Source: Affinundibacterium flavidum
GTDB taxonomy: Bacteria > Pseudomonadota > Gammaproteobacteria > Burkholderiales > Burkholderiaceae_D
NCBI RefSeq assembly: GCF_014284175.1
Contig: NZ_JACOGA010000020.1
Span: 1 to 64,000 of the forward strand
DNA: 64,000 nucleotides
Direction of reading: 5' to 3'
Of the stretch, positions 26,466-35,398 are shown piece after piece. Numbering within the stretch: the stretch's first letter is position 1; every line of letters starts with the position of its first letter. Both the position numbers and the translations under genes were made by a program. The notes below the pieces were generated by a model. It was not told where the DNA came from and searched no databases. It saw only the letters and a program-made list of their open reading frames with translations.

Positions 26466-27013
26466 AGCGCTTCCTCATAAATTTCCAATTCGCCATTTTC
26501 TGCTTCAACTGCGATTTTTGTGTGGTTGATGTCGGAGTTGTCGAACACGCTCCACTTGTCTGCAAGCGGTAAATACAAATCACGGAAGTTTTGTATGCTA
26601 CGTGCATAACGTCGCGCAATTACATCTGGTGGAATATTGTGTCCGCCCATTTTCATCCGTAATACGACACGCTCTTGCGCGAGTGCGATGCTATCGAGCC
26701 AGACATAACAGAGATTGATACGATAACCTTGTGTCTTGAGCTTTTTCAAAAACACAGAAAAAGTGCGGCTAGATAAAGTCGATTCAAATGCAAAGTTACG
26801 ACCAGATGCTGCTAATTCATCAAGCCGTCGCAACATAATGCGACCTGCCTCAAACGCTGCACCTTCAGGATTAAACGCCGACAAACCAGCTGCAATTTGG
26901 TCGGCATTCACAAAATCCGGCACCGCCAAATAATCACGCAAAACCAAAGGTGCGATGGTGGATTTACCTGCACCATTTGGACCTCCGATGACGATAACGT
27001 GGGGTTGTGACAT
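26441..27013 (-). CDS. zeta-toxin-family P-loop kinase, intact copy
   Basis: This 190-residue protein is an AAA/zeta-toxin-like kinase. Walker A is GGPNGAGKST (10-19), followed by the zeta-type PDFVNADQIAAGLSAFNPE (32-50), a FAFESTLSSRT segment (74-84) typical of the substrate site, and a lid-like IARRYARSIQNF (132-143). Zeta toxins phosphorylate UDP-N-acetylglucosamine; short chromosomal relatives like this one are less studied. ATG 27013 is chosen; a GTG eleven codons earlier falls inside a REP palindrome. It overlaps a 58-codon ORF. At least five broken copies of this gene lie elsewhere in the window. Confidence 0.82.
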   Translation of the reverse strand: MSQPHVIVIGGPNGAGKSTIAPLVLRDYLAVPDFVNADQIAAGLSAFNPEGAAFEAGRIMLRRLDELAASGRNFAFESTLSSRTFSVFLKKLKTQGYRINLCYVWLDSIALAQERVVLRMKMGGHNIPPDVIARRYARSIQNFRDLYLPLADKWSVFDNSDINHTKIAVEAENGELEIYEEALWNSIKNQ

Positions 27014-27032
27014 TGTGTGTTTGAGTTTGGTT

Positions 27033-27156
27033 TGTAGGGTGGGCACATTGTGCCCACGCGTTATGGTTGATCAACGAATTACCTATTTAAAACAATCAAT
27101 TATTTATGCGTTCGAACTTATCTTCCGCGTGGGCACAAGAACCGTGCCCACCCGAC
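27033..27156. repeat. REPIN-like element: inverted pair of GTGGGCAC palindromes
   Basis: The left unit GGGTGGGCACATTGTGCCCA (then CGCG) at about 27037-27060 and the right unit CGCGTGGGCAC...GTGCCCACCC at 27127-27153 are inverted with respect to each other, around about 65 bases. It is complete, unlike the single or partial copies at 167, 2651, 16406 and 17232. It lies at the promoter end of the kinase gene, suggesting the two may have moved together. Confidence 0.7.
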
Positions 27157-27242
27157 ATGGCTGACCCGTGCGTCGGATGTTAGAACTCCTCATTTGCTCA
27201 TTCGCTTGCCTGGGGCTAATGGGTAGACCTATTCGTACTAAT

Positions 27243-28160
27243 TTAACGCTGTAATGCGAGTATCGTAGATTCACCATACTTTTGTATAAGTCGATTAATG
27301 TGCTCCGGTTCGACAGACCTTAAGAATGAAATATAGCCTTTCAGTTTTTCGATGTCCTCTATTGAAAGTAAATTATTCTTGAAGCGAAATACTTGTGCGT
27401 TAAGGATCCGTTTTCTTTCTCTTCCAATAGAAATTTCATTTTTTTCGGTGATTGTTAAACCGGTGATTCTTCTGCCATTACCTTTTGAAGTATGTACCGT
27501 TTTTTCAATATTTACAGTCAAGTGAATGTCTGTTCCACTTGAGATAAGAATTGGAAGATTTTCGTATAAACTCGTAAGAAGGTTTGGTCGATTTGTTGAG
27601 AAACTTAAATCATCTGCATATCGTGTGTACGTTACTTCGATTTCTTTGCAATGGTCGTGAATTACTGAGTCTAATGAATAGAGCAAAATGTTTGATAAAA
27701 GCGGAGAGCTTGGTGCGCCAATTGCAAGTCTTAATGTTTTGGTTTTATGATCTGCTTTAAATAGTATTTGTGACAGATCATGTAGATCGTCATCGCTAAA
27801 TTCCGTTCCAATCATGAATTTTCGAAAATCATGATTTGTTATTGATGGAAAGAAGTCTTTGAAATCTACTTTCAATAAATAACGATTATTTTTATGAGGT
27901 AAAACGTTGGCTATCAAACCGACATTTTTTTTATATGCTCTTGCTGACTCATGAATTGGGAACTTATTTAACTCATTTTCGACAACCCACCGCTGAATTA
28001 ATTTAATTTCTGGTGTCGGCTGAGAGACTTCTCTTCGTTTATTCGGCTGACGTTTGGGAATTGAGTATTCTTTGTAGCGAATCGGTGCTGAGGCTATTAG
28101 GAGGTTAAGTTCATTTTTTGAGAATGGCAGATTTGCGAGAAGCCGAGTTCTAAGCGACAT
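27243..28160 (-). CDS. retron reverse transcriptase
   Basis: This 305-residue protein copies part of its own ncRNA into msDNA. The RT core is clear: VDFKDFFPSI with the first catalytic Asp at 99, GAPSSP (148-153), the YADD box (181-184) and GLTIT near 235. Retron hallmarks are present as NVLPH (85-89, matching the NAxxH motif of region X) and RRITG (230-234, matching the VTG motif of region Y that recognises the msr). It overlaps the effector gene by 11 bases with a GGAG ribosome-binding site inside it. The low GC against its neighbours suggests acquisition by transfer. Confidence 0.9.
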   Translation of the reverse strand: MSLRTRLLANLPFSKNELNLLIASAPIRYKEYSIPKRQPNKRREVSQPTPEIKLIQRWVVENELNKFPIHESARAYKKNVGLIANVLPHKNNRYLLKVDFKDFFPSITNHDFRKFMIGTEFSDDDLHDLSQILFKADHKTKTLRLAIGAPSSPLLSNILLYSLDSVIHDHCKEIEVTYTRYADDLSFSTNRPNLLTSLYENLPILISSGTDIHLTVNIEKTVHTSKGNGRRITGLTITEKNEISIGRERKRILNAQVFRFKNNLLSIEDIEKLKGYISFLRSVEPEHINRLIQKYGESTILALQR

Positions 28161-29097
28161 TTTTTTTCTCCTTGTCCGATCTGATCAATTTGAACGCGGA
28201 ACGTCTCCAATCTTCTTTCTGAGATTCTTCAAAAAGTACGGTTTTCCAAGTTATTCTTTTTGTTGGATTTTGTTTTTTTTGAACGCCATCATCTTGAATA
28301 GCTTTATTGAAAGCATAGTCAAAAGTCGAGTTTTCGTAATCTAAAATGAAAAAACAGCGATATTCTAGGATGGTTTGTTCGCGAATCAGCCCGATATTTT
28401 TTAGCGTCAAGAGCAATTGTTCTAGGCGTTTTTTCTTGGTGTATTTAAGTTTTAGCTTTTCTAGGAATCGCTTAATGTCTTTATATTCTGCGACTTGAAC
28501 GAGATCAATGAAGTCTACTATTAGATGTAAAACATGGCGAACGTTTAGTGCCTTAAATGCTTCTTCTTTACTCTGTTTTTCAAATTGATTTTTAATAGTT
28601 TGGACTATGTGTCTAGTTTCGATCAAACTCAATGAGCTGTCTTGAGATACCGTGATTTTTGTATCATCAAATTTATTTTTAATATGGTTTATTAAACCAT
28701 GATTGATGAACGATTCTTCTTGGTGGAAGTCGTTATTGATGACAATGTGAAGTTTTGACGCTATTTCTGGGGGCTTTATTAATGTACCGAATTCCGCAAT
28801 TGCGCCCGCAGACTCAAGAAAAATTAAGACGCTGTCTGCAATTGCACAGATATCTTCTTCAAATAGTAGCAAATCATCATAGACGCCAAATTGATTCCAA
28901 TTCTTAAAATCTTCTGGTACAACAAATGCATCTGCTAAATTTGTTGCGAATAGCAAAAATATTCCGCGTTGCGATATTGCTTGGCCATTTTTATCTGTTT
29001 GTGGTCCTCCAAAAATAGTTACTTTATGAGGCCCTTTTTTTACCTTTGATTTTTGGAGATCAATTGCTTGAGCGAATTCGTCGATTGATTTAAACAT
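28150..29097 (-). CDS. retron effector, nucleoside deoxyribosyltransferase-like (Ec86/Eco1 type)
   Basis: This is a 315-residue protein. Residues 20-150 form a deoxyribosyltransferase-like fold: KVTIFGGPQT, a VPEDF segment, then VLIFLESAGAIAEFGTL (90-106) with the two conserved Glu, and SFINHGLINHIK (129-140). I recall the Ec86/Eco1 effector with the matching stretches FPESPGSFTELGAF and SFINYGPVRLL. Residues about 180-260 look like a winged-helix domain. In type II-A retrons this effector is held by the RT-msDNA complex and released or activated by phage to deplete a nucleotide pool. ATG 29097 is preferred over a TTG four codons earlier. Order ncRNA-effector-RT is as in Ec86. Confidence 0.85.
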   Translation of the reverse strand: MFKSIDEFAQAIDLQKSKVKKGPHKVTIFGGPQTDKNGQAISQRGIFLLFATNLADAFVVPEDFKNWNQFGVYDDLLLFEEDICAIADSVLIFLESAGAIAEFGTLIKPPEIASKLHIVINNDFHQEESFINHGLINHIKNKFDDTKITVSQDSSLSLIETRHIVQTIKNQFEKQSKEEAFKALNVRHVLHLIVDFIDLVQVAEYKDIKRFLEKLKLKYTKKKRLEQLLLTLKNIGLIREQTILEYRCFFILDYENSTFDYAFNKAIQDDGVQKKQNPTKRITWKTVLFEESQKEDWRRSAFKLIRSDKEKKNVA

Positions 29098-29120
29098 AAG
29101 GGGTCTCAACTACCATTTAT

Positions 29121-29197
29121 AACAGCGTAGAAATCACCGGGCGACGGGACTAGGAGCTCGCGACGCGGGCACGGCGCTCGGGGGTTTCTACGCTGTT
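29121..29197 (-). ncRNA. candidate retron msr-msd RNA
   Basis: A perfect 13-bp inverted repeat, AACAGCGTAGAAA and TTTCTACGCTGTT (29185-29197 and 29121-29133), fits the a1/a2 repeats that bound retron ncRNAs and lies where the Ec86 ncRNA sits, just upstream of the effector. The 51 bases between are strikingly GC-rich in AT-rich surroundings. At 77 nt it is far shorter than typical msr-msd (over 120 nt) and I see no long msd hairpin. It may be an atypical, truncated or assembly-collapsed ncRNA. A GGCG-TTT-CGCC hairpin lies upstream near 29220-29233. Confidence 0.55.
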
Positions 29198-29331
29198 AAA
29201 GCTAACAATTAAATTCGGTCTGGCGAAACGCCCGACATTAATGATCAAGAGATATATACGACCATCGAAACGCGTAATTGAGGCTAGAATATTAACACCA
29301 ACTACGTGCTTTGTTAACTAATAAGTTTTAC

Positions 29332-31107
29332 TCACTTCCCCCACGAATCCTTCAAAGTAGTAACCCGATTAAACACAGGCACACCCTTCACAGAATCCAC
29401 ACGATCAGCCACAAAATACCCATGCCGTTCAAACTGCAAACGCGTATCAGGTTCCACATTCACCATACCCGGCTCAACATAAGCACGAATAGTCTCTAAA
29501 GACGCGGGATTCAACAAAGCCATAAAGTCTTTACCACCAGCATCTGGGTTTGCATCGGTGAACAAGCGATCATACAAACGCACTTCCACTTCCAAAGAAT
29601 CAGACACGCTCACCCAGTGGATGTTACCTTTGACTTTGTAGTTGGCGCTGCCTTCTGTGCCGGATTTGCTGTCGGCGAAGTAGTTGCAATGCACGGCAAT
29701 CACATTACCGTTTTCATCTTTATCGCAGCCAACACATTCGACTACATAGCCGTAACGTAAACGCACTTTATTGCCTGGGAAGAGGCGGAAGTAGCCTTTT
29801 GTTGGTTCTTCCATGAAGTCTTCTTGTTCTATCCACAGTTCTTTGCTGATGGTGAATTCGCGGTTGCCGAGTTCTGGGTGGTGTGGATGGATAGGGGCTG
29901 TGCACGCGACAGCTTCGCCTTCAGGGAAATTGTCGATGATGAGTTTGAGTGGGCGCAAGACGGCGGTGGCGCGTGGTGCTTTTGGGTCTAGGTCTTCACG
30001 CAGGCAGCCTTCTAGTGTGCTGTAGTCGATCCAGCCGTCGGAGCGGGTGACGCCTATGCGTTCGCAGAAGAGTTGGATGGCTTCTGGTGTGTAGCCGCGA
30101 CGACGAATGCCGACGATGGTAGGCATGCGTGGGTCGTCCCAACCGCTGACGATGTTTTGTTCTACCAGTTGGCGCAGCTTGCGTTTGGAGGTGACGACGT
30201 AGGTCAGATTCAAACGCGCGAATTCGTATTGCTGCGGTACCGGTTGTTTGAAGAAACCACCTTCGGCAGCGCGGGCGATGATCCAGTCGTAGAAGGGACG
30301 GTGATCTTGGAATTCTAAAGTACAGATCGAGTGCGTGATGTTTTCTATCGCGTCTTCTAATGGGTGGGCGTAATCGTACATCGGGTAGATGCACCATTTG
30401 TCGCCAGTGTTGTGGTGATGCGCGTGACGGATGCGGTAGATCGCTGGGTCGCGCATATTCATGTTCGGTGAGGCCATGTCGATCTTGGCGCGCAAAATGT
30501 GAGCGCCATCGGCAAATTCACCGGCTTTCATGCGGCGGAATAAATCTAAAGATTCTGCGACGGCGCGGTCGCGGAATGGCGAGTTCACACCTGGCTTGGA
30601 AAAGTCACCACGATTGGCTGCCATGTCTTCAGCGGATTGACTATCGACATAGGCGTGGCCTGCTTCGATTAAATATCCTGCGATGGCGTAGAAGGTGTCG
30701 AAGTAATTGCTGGCGTAGTAGAGATGATTGCCACCGCCGTTGGTTGCGTTGCCTTCCCAATCAAAGCCCAACCATTTCACGCTGTCCATAATCGTATCGA
30801 CGTATTCTTGATCTTCTTTTTCTGGATTGGTGTCGTCAAAGCGCAAGTGGCAACGGCCGTCGTAATCGCGGGCTAAACCGAAGTTCAGACAGATGGATTT
30901 GGCATGACCGATGTGAAGATAGCCGTTGGGTTCCGGCGGGAAGCGGGTGATCACGTTTGGCAAGCCGTCGCGGGTGTATTTGCCATCGGCTAAATCGCGG
31001 TCGATGATGCCGCGCAGGAAGTTGGAGATGACTGGGGTTGCTGCTTCTGTGTTTTTGCTGTCGTGCTTGTTAGCTTGCTTATTGTCTGGTTTGTTCGTGC
31101 TATTCAT
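29332..31107 (-). CDS. glnS: glutaminyl-tRNA synthetase
   Basis: This 591-residue cytoplasmic class I enzyme charges tRNA-Gln. The HIGH motif appears in PNGYLHIGHAKS near residue 62, the KMSKS equivalent as VTSKRKLRQL near 305, and the two anticodon-binding beta barrels occupy the C-terminal third. Compared with E. coli GlnRS it has about 25 extra N-terminal residues rich in Asn, Lys and Asp, which look disordered. Start ATG 31107. Presence of glnS indicates direct Gln charging, as in beta- and gammaproteobacteria. It lies between the retron and a REPIN with no operon partner. Confidence 0.97.
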   Translation of the reverse strand: MNSTNKPDNKQANKHDSKNTEAATPVISNFLRGIIDRDLADGKYTRDGLPNVITRFPPEPNGYLHIGHAKSICLNFGLARDYDGRCHLRFDDTNPEKEDQEYVDTIMDSVKWLGFDWEGNATNGGGNHLYYASNYFDTFYAIAGYLIEAGHAYVDSQSAEDMAANRGDFSKPGVNSPFRDRAVAESLDLFRRMKAGEFADGAHILRAKIDMASPNMNMRDPAIYRIRHAHHHNTGDKWCIYPMYDYAHPLEDAIENITHSICTLEFQDHRPFYDWIIARAAEGGFFKQPVPQQYEFARLNLTYVVTSKRKLRQLVEQNIVSGWDDPRMPTIVGIRRRGYTPEAIQLFCERIGVTRSDGWIDYSTLEGCLREDLDPKAPRATAVLRPLKLIIDNFPEGEAVACTAPIHPHHPELGNREFTISKELWIEQEDFMEEPTKGYFRLFPGNKVRLRYGYVVECVGCDKDENGNVIAVHCNYFADSKSGTEGSANYKVKGNIHWVSVSDSLEVEVRLYDRLFTDANPDAGGKDFMALLNPASLETIRAYVEPGMVNVEPDTRLQFERHGYFVADRVDSVKGVPVFNRVTTLKDSWGK

Positions 31108-31153
31108 CGCTCAATCTTTATGGAAAAAGTGGTCTAGAACCTGGGCAAACGAT

Positions 31154-31223
31154 GTAGGGTGCGCCGTGCGCACCGTTAGGTCTTTATCGTGCGAAAAGTG
31201 ATGGTGCGCATGGTGCACCCTAC
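31154..31223. repeat. REPIN-like inverted pair, GTGCGCAC family
   Basis: Left GTAGGGTGCGCCGTGCGCAC and right GGTGCGCATGGTGCACCCTA are inverted copies enclosing about 25 bases. The outer edge GTAGGGTG is shared with the 27033 element. It lies just upstream of glnS. Confidence 0.65.
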
Positions 31224-31663
31224 CGTTACCGTTTGCGTCAATTCTATGGGGACTATTGGATACTGTAATAGCAAGCATTTTACCGTAGCGCAGCATATTT
31301 AGGCAGTTTTGAGCTCGCTCTGTCGTTTGTTATCTGTTTCATAGCAAAAATGCTGCTAAACGATGCGTTTAGCGGAACTTAATGCCTTTTTATATACTCC
31401 AATGGGTATTCATGGATTTTTCTGAAGATTTGTTTGCATGTGAATGGCTTCTGGTGGCCTTGAATAAGCTAATTGAACGCCGTCGTTCATGCCAATTTGC
31501 TTGAAAACTGCCTAGAAACAGCCAACAAAAATCATAAGGCTAGGGATGCCCAAGCCTATCGTTTGTGATTCATTTTATTTCAGTTCTTTATTTCTGTTTC
31601 TATTTCTATTGAATTGCTTAGTTCACTGTATTTCTGTTCACTGCATTTCCGCTCACCGTATTT
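31224..31663. other. intergenic, nothing recognised
   Basis: About 440 bases between the divergent glnS and DUF5916 genes. It must contain at least one promoter. The 31600-31655 part carries three TTTCTGTTCACTGCATTTC-like imperfect direct repeats, possibly slippage. Confidence 0.4.
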
Positions 31664-33874
31664 ATGCTAAAAAAAATTCTCATCGCACTGTGCGTAGTCA
31701 TTGTTCTTCCCGCCACAGTTTTCATCCCAGATGCATCTGCTCAATCGGCTATTTTCATTCCACGCGCCAAGACGCCGCCTCAGCTTGCGGATTATTTACA
31801 AGGTATTCCCGATCATGCTGGTGTGGCGATTCAGGATTTTAAGCAACGTACGCCGGGTGATGGGACTCCGGCCTCGCGCGCGACCACGGCTTATCTTTCT
31901 TATGACGACACGCATTTGTATGCAGTGTTTGTGGCGCAAGATGATCCCGCGCTCATCCGTGCGCATATCGCTAAGCGCGAAGATTTTGTGGGGGATGATT
32001 TTGTGGTGTTAGAGCTCGACACTTTTCATGACAAGCGTCGTTCATTTTCATTCTTTGCCAATCCGTATGGTGTGCAATCGGATTCAAAACGTACTGAGGG
32101 ATTGGAGTTAGATAAAAACTTTGATACGCAGTGGGAGTCGGAGGGCAAGCTGACGGATTTTGGTTACGTGGTACGTATGGCGATTCCGTTTAAGAGTCTG
32201 CGCTTCCAAAATGCCGCTGTGCAAAATTGGGGCTTTACGGTTGGTCGTGTGATTGCGCGTTTGAACGAAGAAGCATTTTGGCCGCATATTTCCAAACAAT
32301 TTGCGGGTTTTGTGCCGCAGATGGCCGAGCTGACGATCCCTGAGAAGCTACAGGCTGGCTTAAATGCTCAGCTCAATCCCTTTGTCTATGTGGGTGATAC
32401 GCGCCTGCTCACTACCGATAATATGCAGGGGCGGTGGCACCATGAGCGCAAAGCCCAAGCCGGGCTTGATGCCAAGTGGGTGGTGGGTGAGGCGAGTGCG
32501 ATTGACGTGACGATTAAGCCGGATTTTAGTGAAGTTGAATCGGACGAGCCGCAGATCGTGATCGATAAGCGCTATGAAGTTTTGTTCCCAGAAAAGCGCC
32601 CGTTTTTCTTAGAGAATGCAGGTTTTTTTCAGACACCGACACCGCTCTTTTTTTCGCGTCGGGTATTGCAGCCTCAAGCGGGTTTGCGTATGACCGGACG
32701 CTATGACAATTGGGCTTATGGCGCTTTATTGATCGATGATCAGGCTGCGGCCGAAGATAGTCGTGCATCGGCGCACATCGCTGTCGCCCGCGTGCAAAAC
32801 GATGTGACGCAGGATTTGAGCTTGGGCGGCTTCATGAGTGACCGACGTTTGACGCAGCAGCGCGATAGCGTGGCGGGTATGGATGCGCGGTATCAAGTGG
32901 ATGATAACTGGGTCGTGCAAGCGCAGTTGGCGGGGAGCCAAAGTCAGGTGGAGAGTCATCAGCAAAGCGGGCATTTATATTATCTTGAAGCCAAGCATCA
33001 GGGCAAACATTTGGAGTATCTCACCAAGTATTCCGACATCAGCCGCGATTTTGCGAATAGCTTGGCATTTTTGCCGCGCACCGATCTAAAGCAGTGGCAT
33101 CAAGAAGGAAAGTATTACTGGCATTTTGACGATGAGGTTTTGCACAAGGCGGGCGTGATCGCCAACACGACGGTGTCACGTGATCAGGTAAATCAATTGC
33201 AAGACTGGTCTTTTGATGCGGGTGTCGGCGCAGAGCTGAGTCGTGATTCGTGGTTAGAGGTGTTTCAGCGACGTGGTCACGAACAATTTTTAGGAAAGTC
33301 GTATCACAAGCAAGGTTGGTTTGTGAGTGCTGGCAGTAGCTGGTTCAGTTGGTTAAGTGCGCTGGCAGAATTTGGTAGCTCGGACACCATCAATTATGCG
33401 CCGCTTACTCCTGTAGGGAACTTGATGGGCAAAGGTCGCAGTATCGATTTAACCTTGAACTTCAAACCGCATCAGCAATGGCGTATCGAGCAGAAATTAC
33501 TGTGGAATGATTTGCGTATGCCTGCCAAAAATACGGCGCTAGAAGATGGTGATACGGTGTATCGCAATCTGATGTGGCGTAGCAAATTCAGTTATCAGCA
33601 CCATCGTTATTTGGGTTTGCGCGTGATTGCTGATTATCATTTGTTGAGTAGTAATTCTGCTTTAACTAGTCTTGAATCTGGCAAACAATTGAATTTGGAT
33701 TTTCAGATTAATTACTTGCTCTCACCCGGCACCAGCCTGATCGCAGGTTATGGCAATCGACAAGAGAACTTGGCATTTATTCCGACTTCATCGGCATTGC
33801 AAAAGACTGAGGATTTGAATTTGCGCACTGGGCGTCGTGCTTTTATCAAATTGAATTACTTGTATCAATTGTAG
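31664..33874 (+). CDS. DUF5916-type outer-membrane protein with CBM9-like N-terminus
   Basis: This is a 736-residue protein with a signal peptide (1-26, cut after ASA). Residues about 30-200 form a carbohydrate-binding family 9-like jelly roll (TAYLSYDDTHLYAVFVAQD, then FVVLELDTFHDKR). The long C-terminal half has the alternating pattern of an outer-membrane beta barrel and ends in an aromatic-rich strand (KLNYLYQL). The DFSEVESDEPQ and LFPEKRPFFLEN boxes are characteristic of DUF5916 proteins. Role unknown; uptake or surface processing of a glycan or peptide is possible. Monocistronic. Confidence 0.82.
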   Translation: MLKKILIALCVVIVLPATVFIPDASAQSAIFIPRAKTPPQLADYLQGIPDHAGVAIQDFKQRTPGDGTPASRATTAYLSYDDTHLYAVFVAQDDPALIRAHIAKREDFVGDDFVVLELDTFHDKRRSFSFFANPYGVQSDSKRTEGLELDKNFDTQWESEGKLTDFGYVVRMAIPFKSLRFQNAAVQNWGFTVGRVIARLNEEAFWPHISKQFAGFVPQMAELTIPEKLQAGLNAQLNPFVYVGDTRLLTTDNMQGRWHHERKAQAGLDAKWVVGEASAIDVTIKPDFSEVESDEPQIVIDKRYEVLFPEKRPFFLENAGFFQTPTPLFFSRRVLQPQAGLRMTGRYDNWAYGALLIDDQAAAEDSRASAHIAVARVQNDVTQDLSLGGFMSDRRLTQQRDSVAGMDARYQVDDNWVVQAQLAGSQSQVESHQQSGHLYYLEAKHQGKHLEYLTKYSDISRDFANSLAFLPRTDLKQWHQEGKYYWHFDDEVLHKAGVIANTTVSRDQVNQLQDWSFDAGVGAELSRDSWLEVFQRRGHEQFLGKSYHKQGWFVSAGSSWFSWLSALAEFGSSDTINYAPLTPVGNLMGKGRSIDLTLNFKPHQQWRIEQKLLWNDLRMPAKNTALEDGDTVYRNLMWRSKFSYQHHRYLGLRVIADYHLLSSNSALTSLESGKQLNLDFQINYLLSPGTSLIAGYGNRQENLAFIPTSSALQKTEDLNLRTGRRAFIKLNYLYQL

Positions 33875-34039
33875 GGTGGATAACTATAGGTGGCTGTCAA
33901 TCTTGGAGAAATCTTGAGCATGCACAGATCATATTTTGGGGGCATTCGGGGTAGAGAAAAGATGATTTCGTGGAAGCATTTCTAAAATTATTTCGGATCG
34001 CAGCATGCCACTGCGGTGATAGCACCTAGGCGTTTCAGT

Positions 34040-35383
34040 TTAAGCAATTTTTCCGCGATTCAAAGGCGGATTTTTTGCAAAGTATTTTTTAATTCCTTTG
34101 ACGATGGCCTCAGATAATTCCGTTTGATAAGCTTCGTCAGTCAGACGTGCTTCTTCTTCGGGATTGGAGATAAACGCGGATTCGATCAAAATGCTGGGAA
34201 TATCAGGTGCTTTCAAAACGGCAAAACCCGCTTGTTCAACCGCTGCTTTGTGCAAGCGATTCACGTTTGAAATTTCCTTCAGCACGACTTTACCCAGCTT
34301 CATGCTGTCATTGATTTGCGCAGTAGTTGATAAATCGAGCAAGACGCCCGCGAGTTGCTTGTCTTGATTTTTGATATTGATACCGCCGATTAAATCGGCA
34401 TCGTTTTCTTTCTTCGCGAGCCAGCGCGCAGCAGTGGAAGTCGCGCCTTTTTCGGAGAGTACAAAGACCGATGAGCCACGTGCCGTAGGTTCAATGAATC
34501 CATCTGCGTGGATGGAAACAAATAAGTCCGCTTGCACCCCGCGTGCCTTGGTAACCCTAGTTTGTAAAGGCACGAAATAATCGCCATCGCGGGTTAGCAT
34601 GACGCGCATGTTTTCTTCTTGTTCCAATTGATGTTTGAGGCGTTTGGCAATCGCCAGTACCACGTCTTTTTCACGACTGCCGCCACGTCCTATCGCACCC
34701 GGATCTTCTCCGCCGTGACCAGGGTCTAGGGCGATGGTGATCATGCGTATCTGTGAATTGCTAGCGCGTTTTTCATCTGGCACAACTTTATCTGAACCAG
34801 TCACCGCCTTATCGCCCGCTTTGCTATCTGCTTTACCCGGACTACTTTCATTCTTACTTTGATTTGTACTGCTGCCCGCCATCGCTGCGCTTAAGGCATC
34901 ATCTTTATGCCATTCGCCTTTTTCTATCAGCGCAGTAATAGGATCAACTGGGTTGGCTGGATAGAGGTCAAACACCAAGCGGTGCTGATAATTGCCGACG
35001 GGCTTCAATGTGAAGACTTGTGGATTAATTTCTTCCTTTAAGTCAAACACCATGCGCACGACATTTGGGCGATTCTGGCCGACGCGTACTTGTTTGATAT
35101 AGGGATCATTAGTTTGTATCTTAGCGACCAATTCTTTGAGTGTGGAATTGAGCGTTAAGCCTTCGATTTCCACCACCATGCGATTTGGATCTTTGACGAG
35201 GAAATGGGTTGCCTTGAGTTCAGCATCATTTTCCAAAGTTACACGTGTATAGTCAGCCGCAGGCCAAACTCGCACAGCCAGAATCTGCATGGCATTCGCT
35301 GCTTTGGGTACCAGCACTGACAATAGCAAAGTCGCTCCCGCTTGGAGAAAGGTGCGGCGGCGAGCTGATGGATGCTTGGACAT
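34040..35383 (-). CDS. amiC: N-acetylmuramoyl-L-alanine amidase AmiC
   Basis: This 447-residue periplasmic enzyme cleaves peptide stems from peptidoglycan during cell separation. A twin-arginine-type leader (ARRRTFLQAGATLLLSVLV) explains export by Tat. An AMIN domain (about 32-135) targets the septum, a Ser/Lys-rich linker follows, and the Amidase_3 domain (215-440) shows Zn ligands in DPGHGGEDPG, the Glu of GSREKD and His in SIHADGF, with catalytic Glu in LIESAFISN. It starts 15 bases after the tsaE stop, so both are one operon, as in many proteobacteria where mutL follows. mutL is not adjacent here. Confidence 0.93.
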   Translation of the reverse strand: MSKHPSARRRTFLQAGATLLLSVLVPKAANAMQILAVRVWPAADYTRVTLENDAELKATHFLVKDPNRMVVEIEGLTLNSTLKELVAKIQTNDPYIKQVRVGQNRPNVVRMVFDLKEEINPQVFTLKPVGNYQHRLVFDLYPANPVDPITALIEKGEWHKDDALSAAMAGSSTNQSKNESSPGKADSKAGDKAVTGSDKVVPDEKRASNSQIRMITIALDPGHGGEDPGAIGRGGSREKDVVLAIAKRLKHQLEQEENMRVMLTRDGDYFVPLQTRVTKARGVQADLFVSIHADGFIEPTARGSSVFVLSEKGATSTAARWLAKKENDADLIGGINIKNQDKQLAGVLLDLSTTAQINDSMKLGKVVLKEISNVNRLHKAAVEQAGFAVLKAPDIPSILIESAFISNPEEEARLTDEAYQTELSEAIVKGIKKYFAKNPPLNRGKIA

Positions 35384-35398
35384 AGAGACTTTGACTAC

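Noticed and set aside
27033-27046. GTG start extending the kinase by 11 codons
   Set aside because: Those codons fall inside the REPIN palindrome, and the relics align from the internal ATG.
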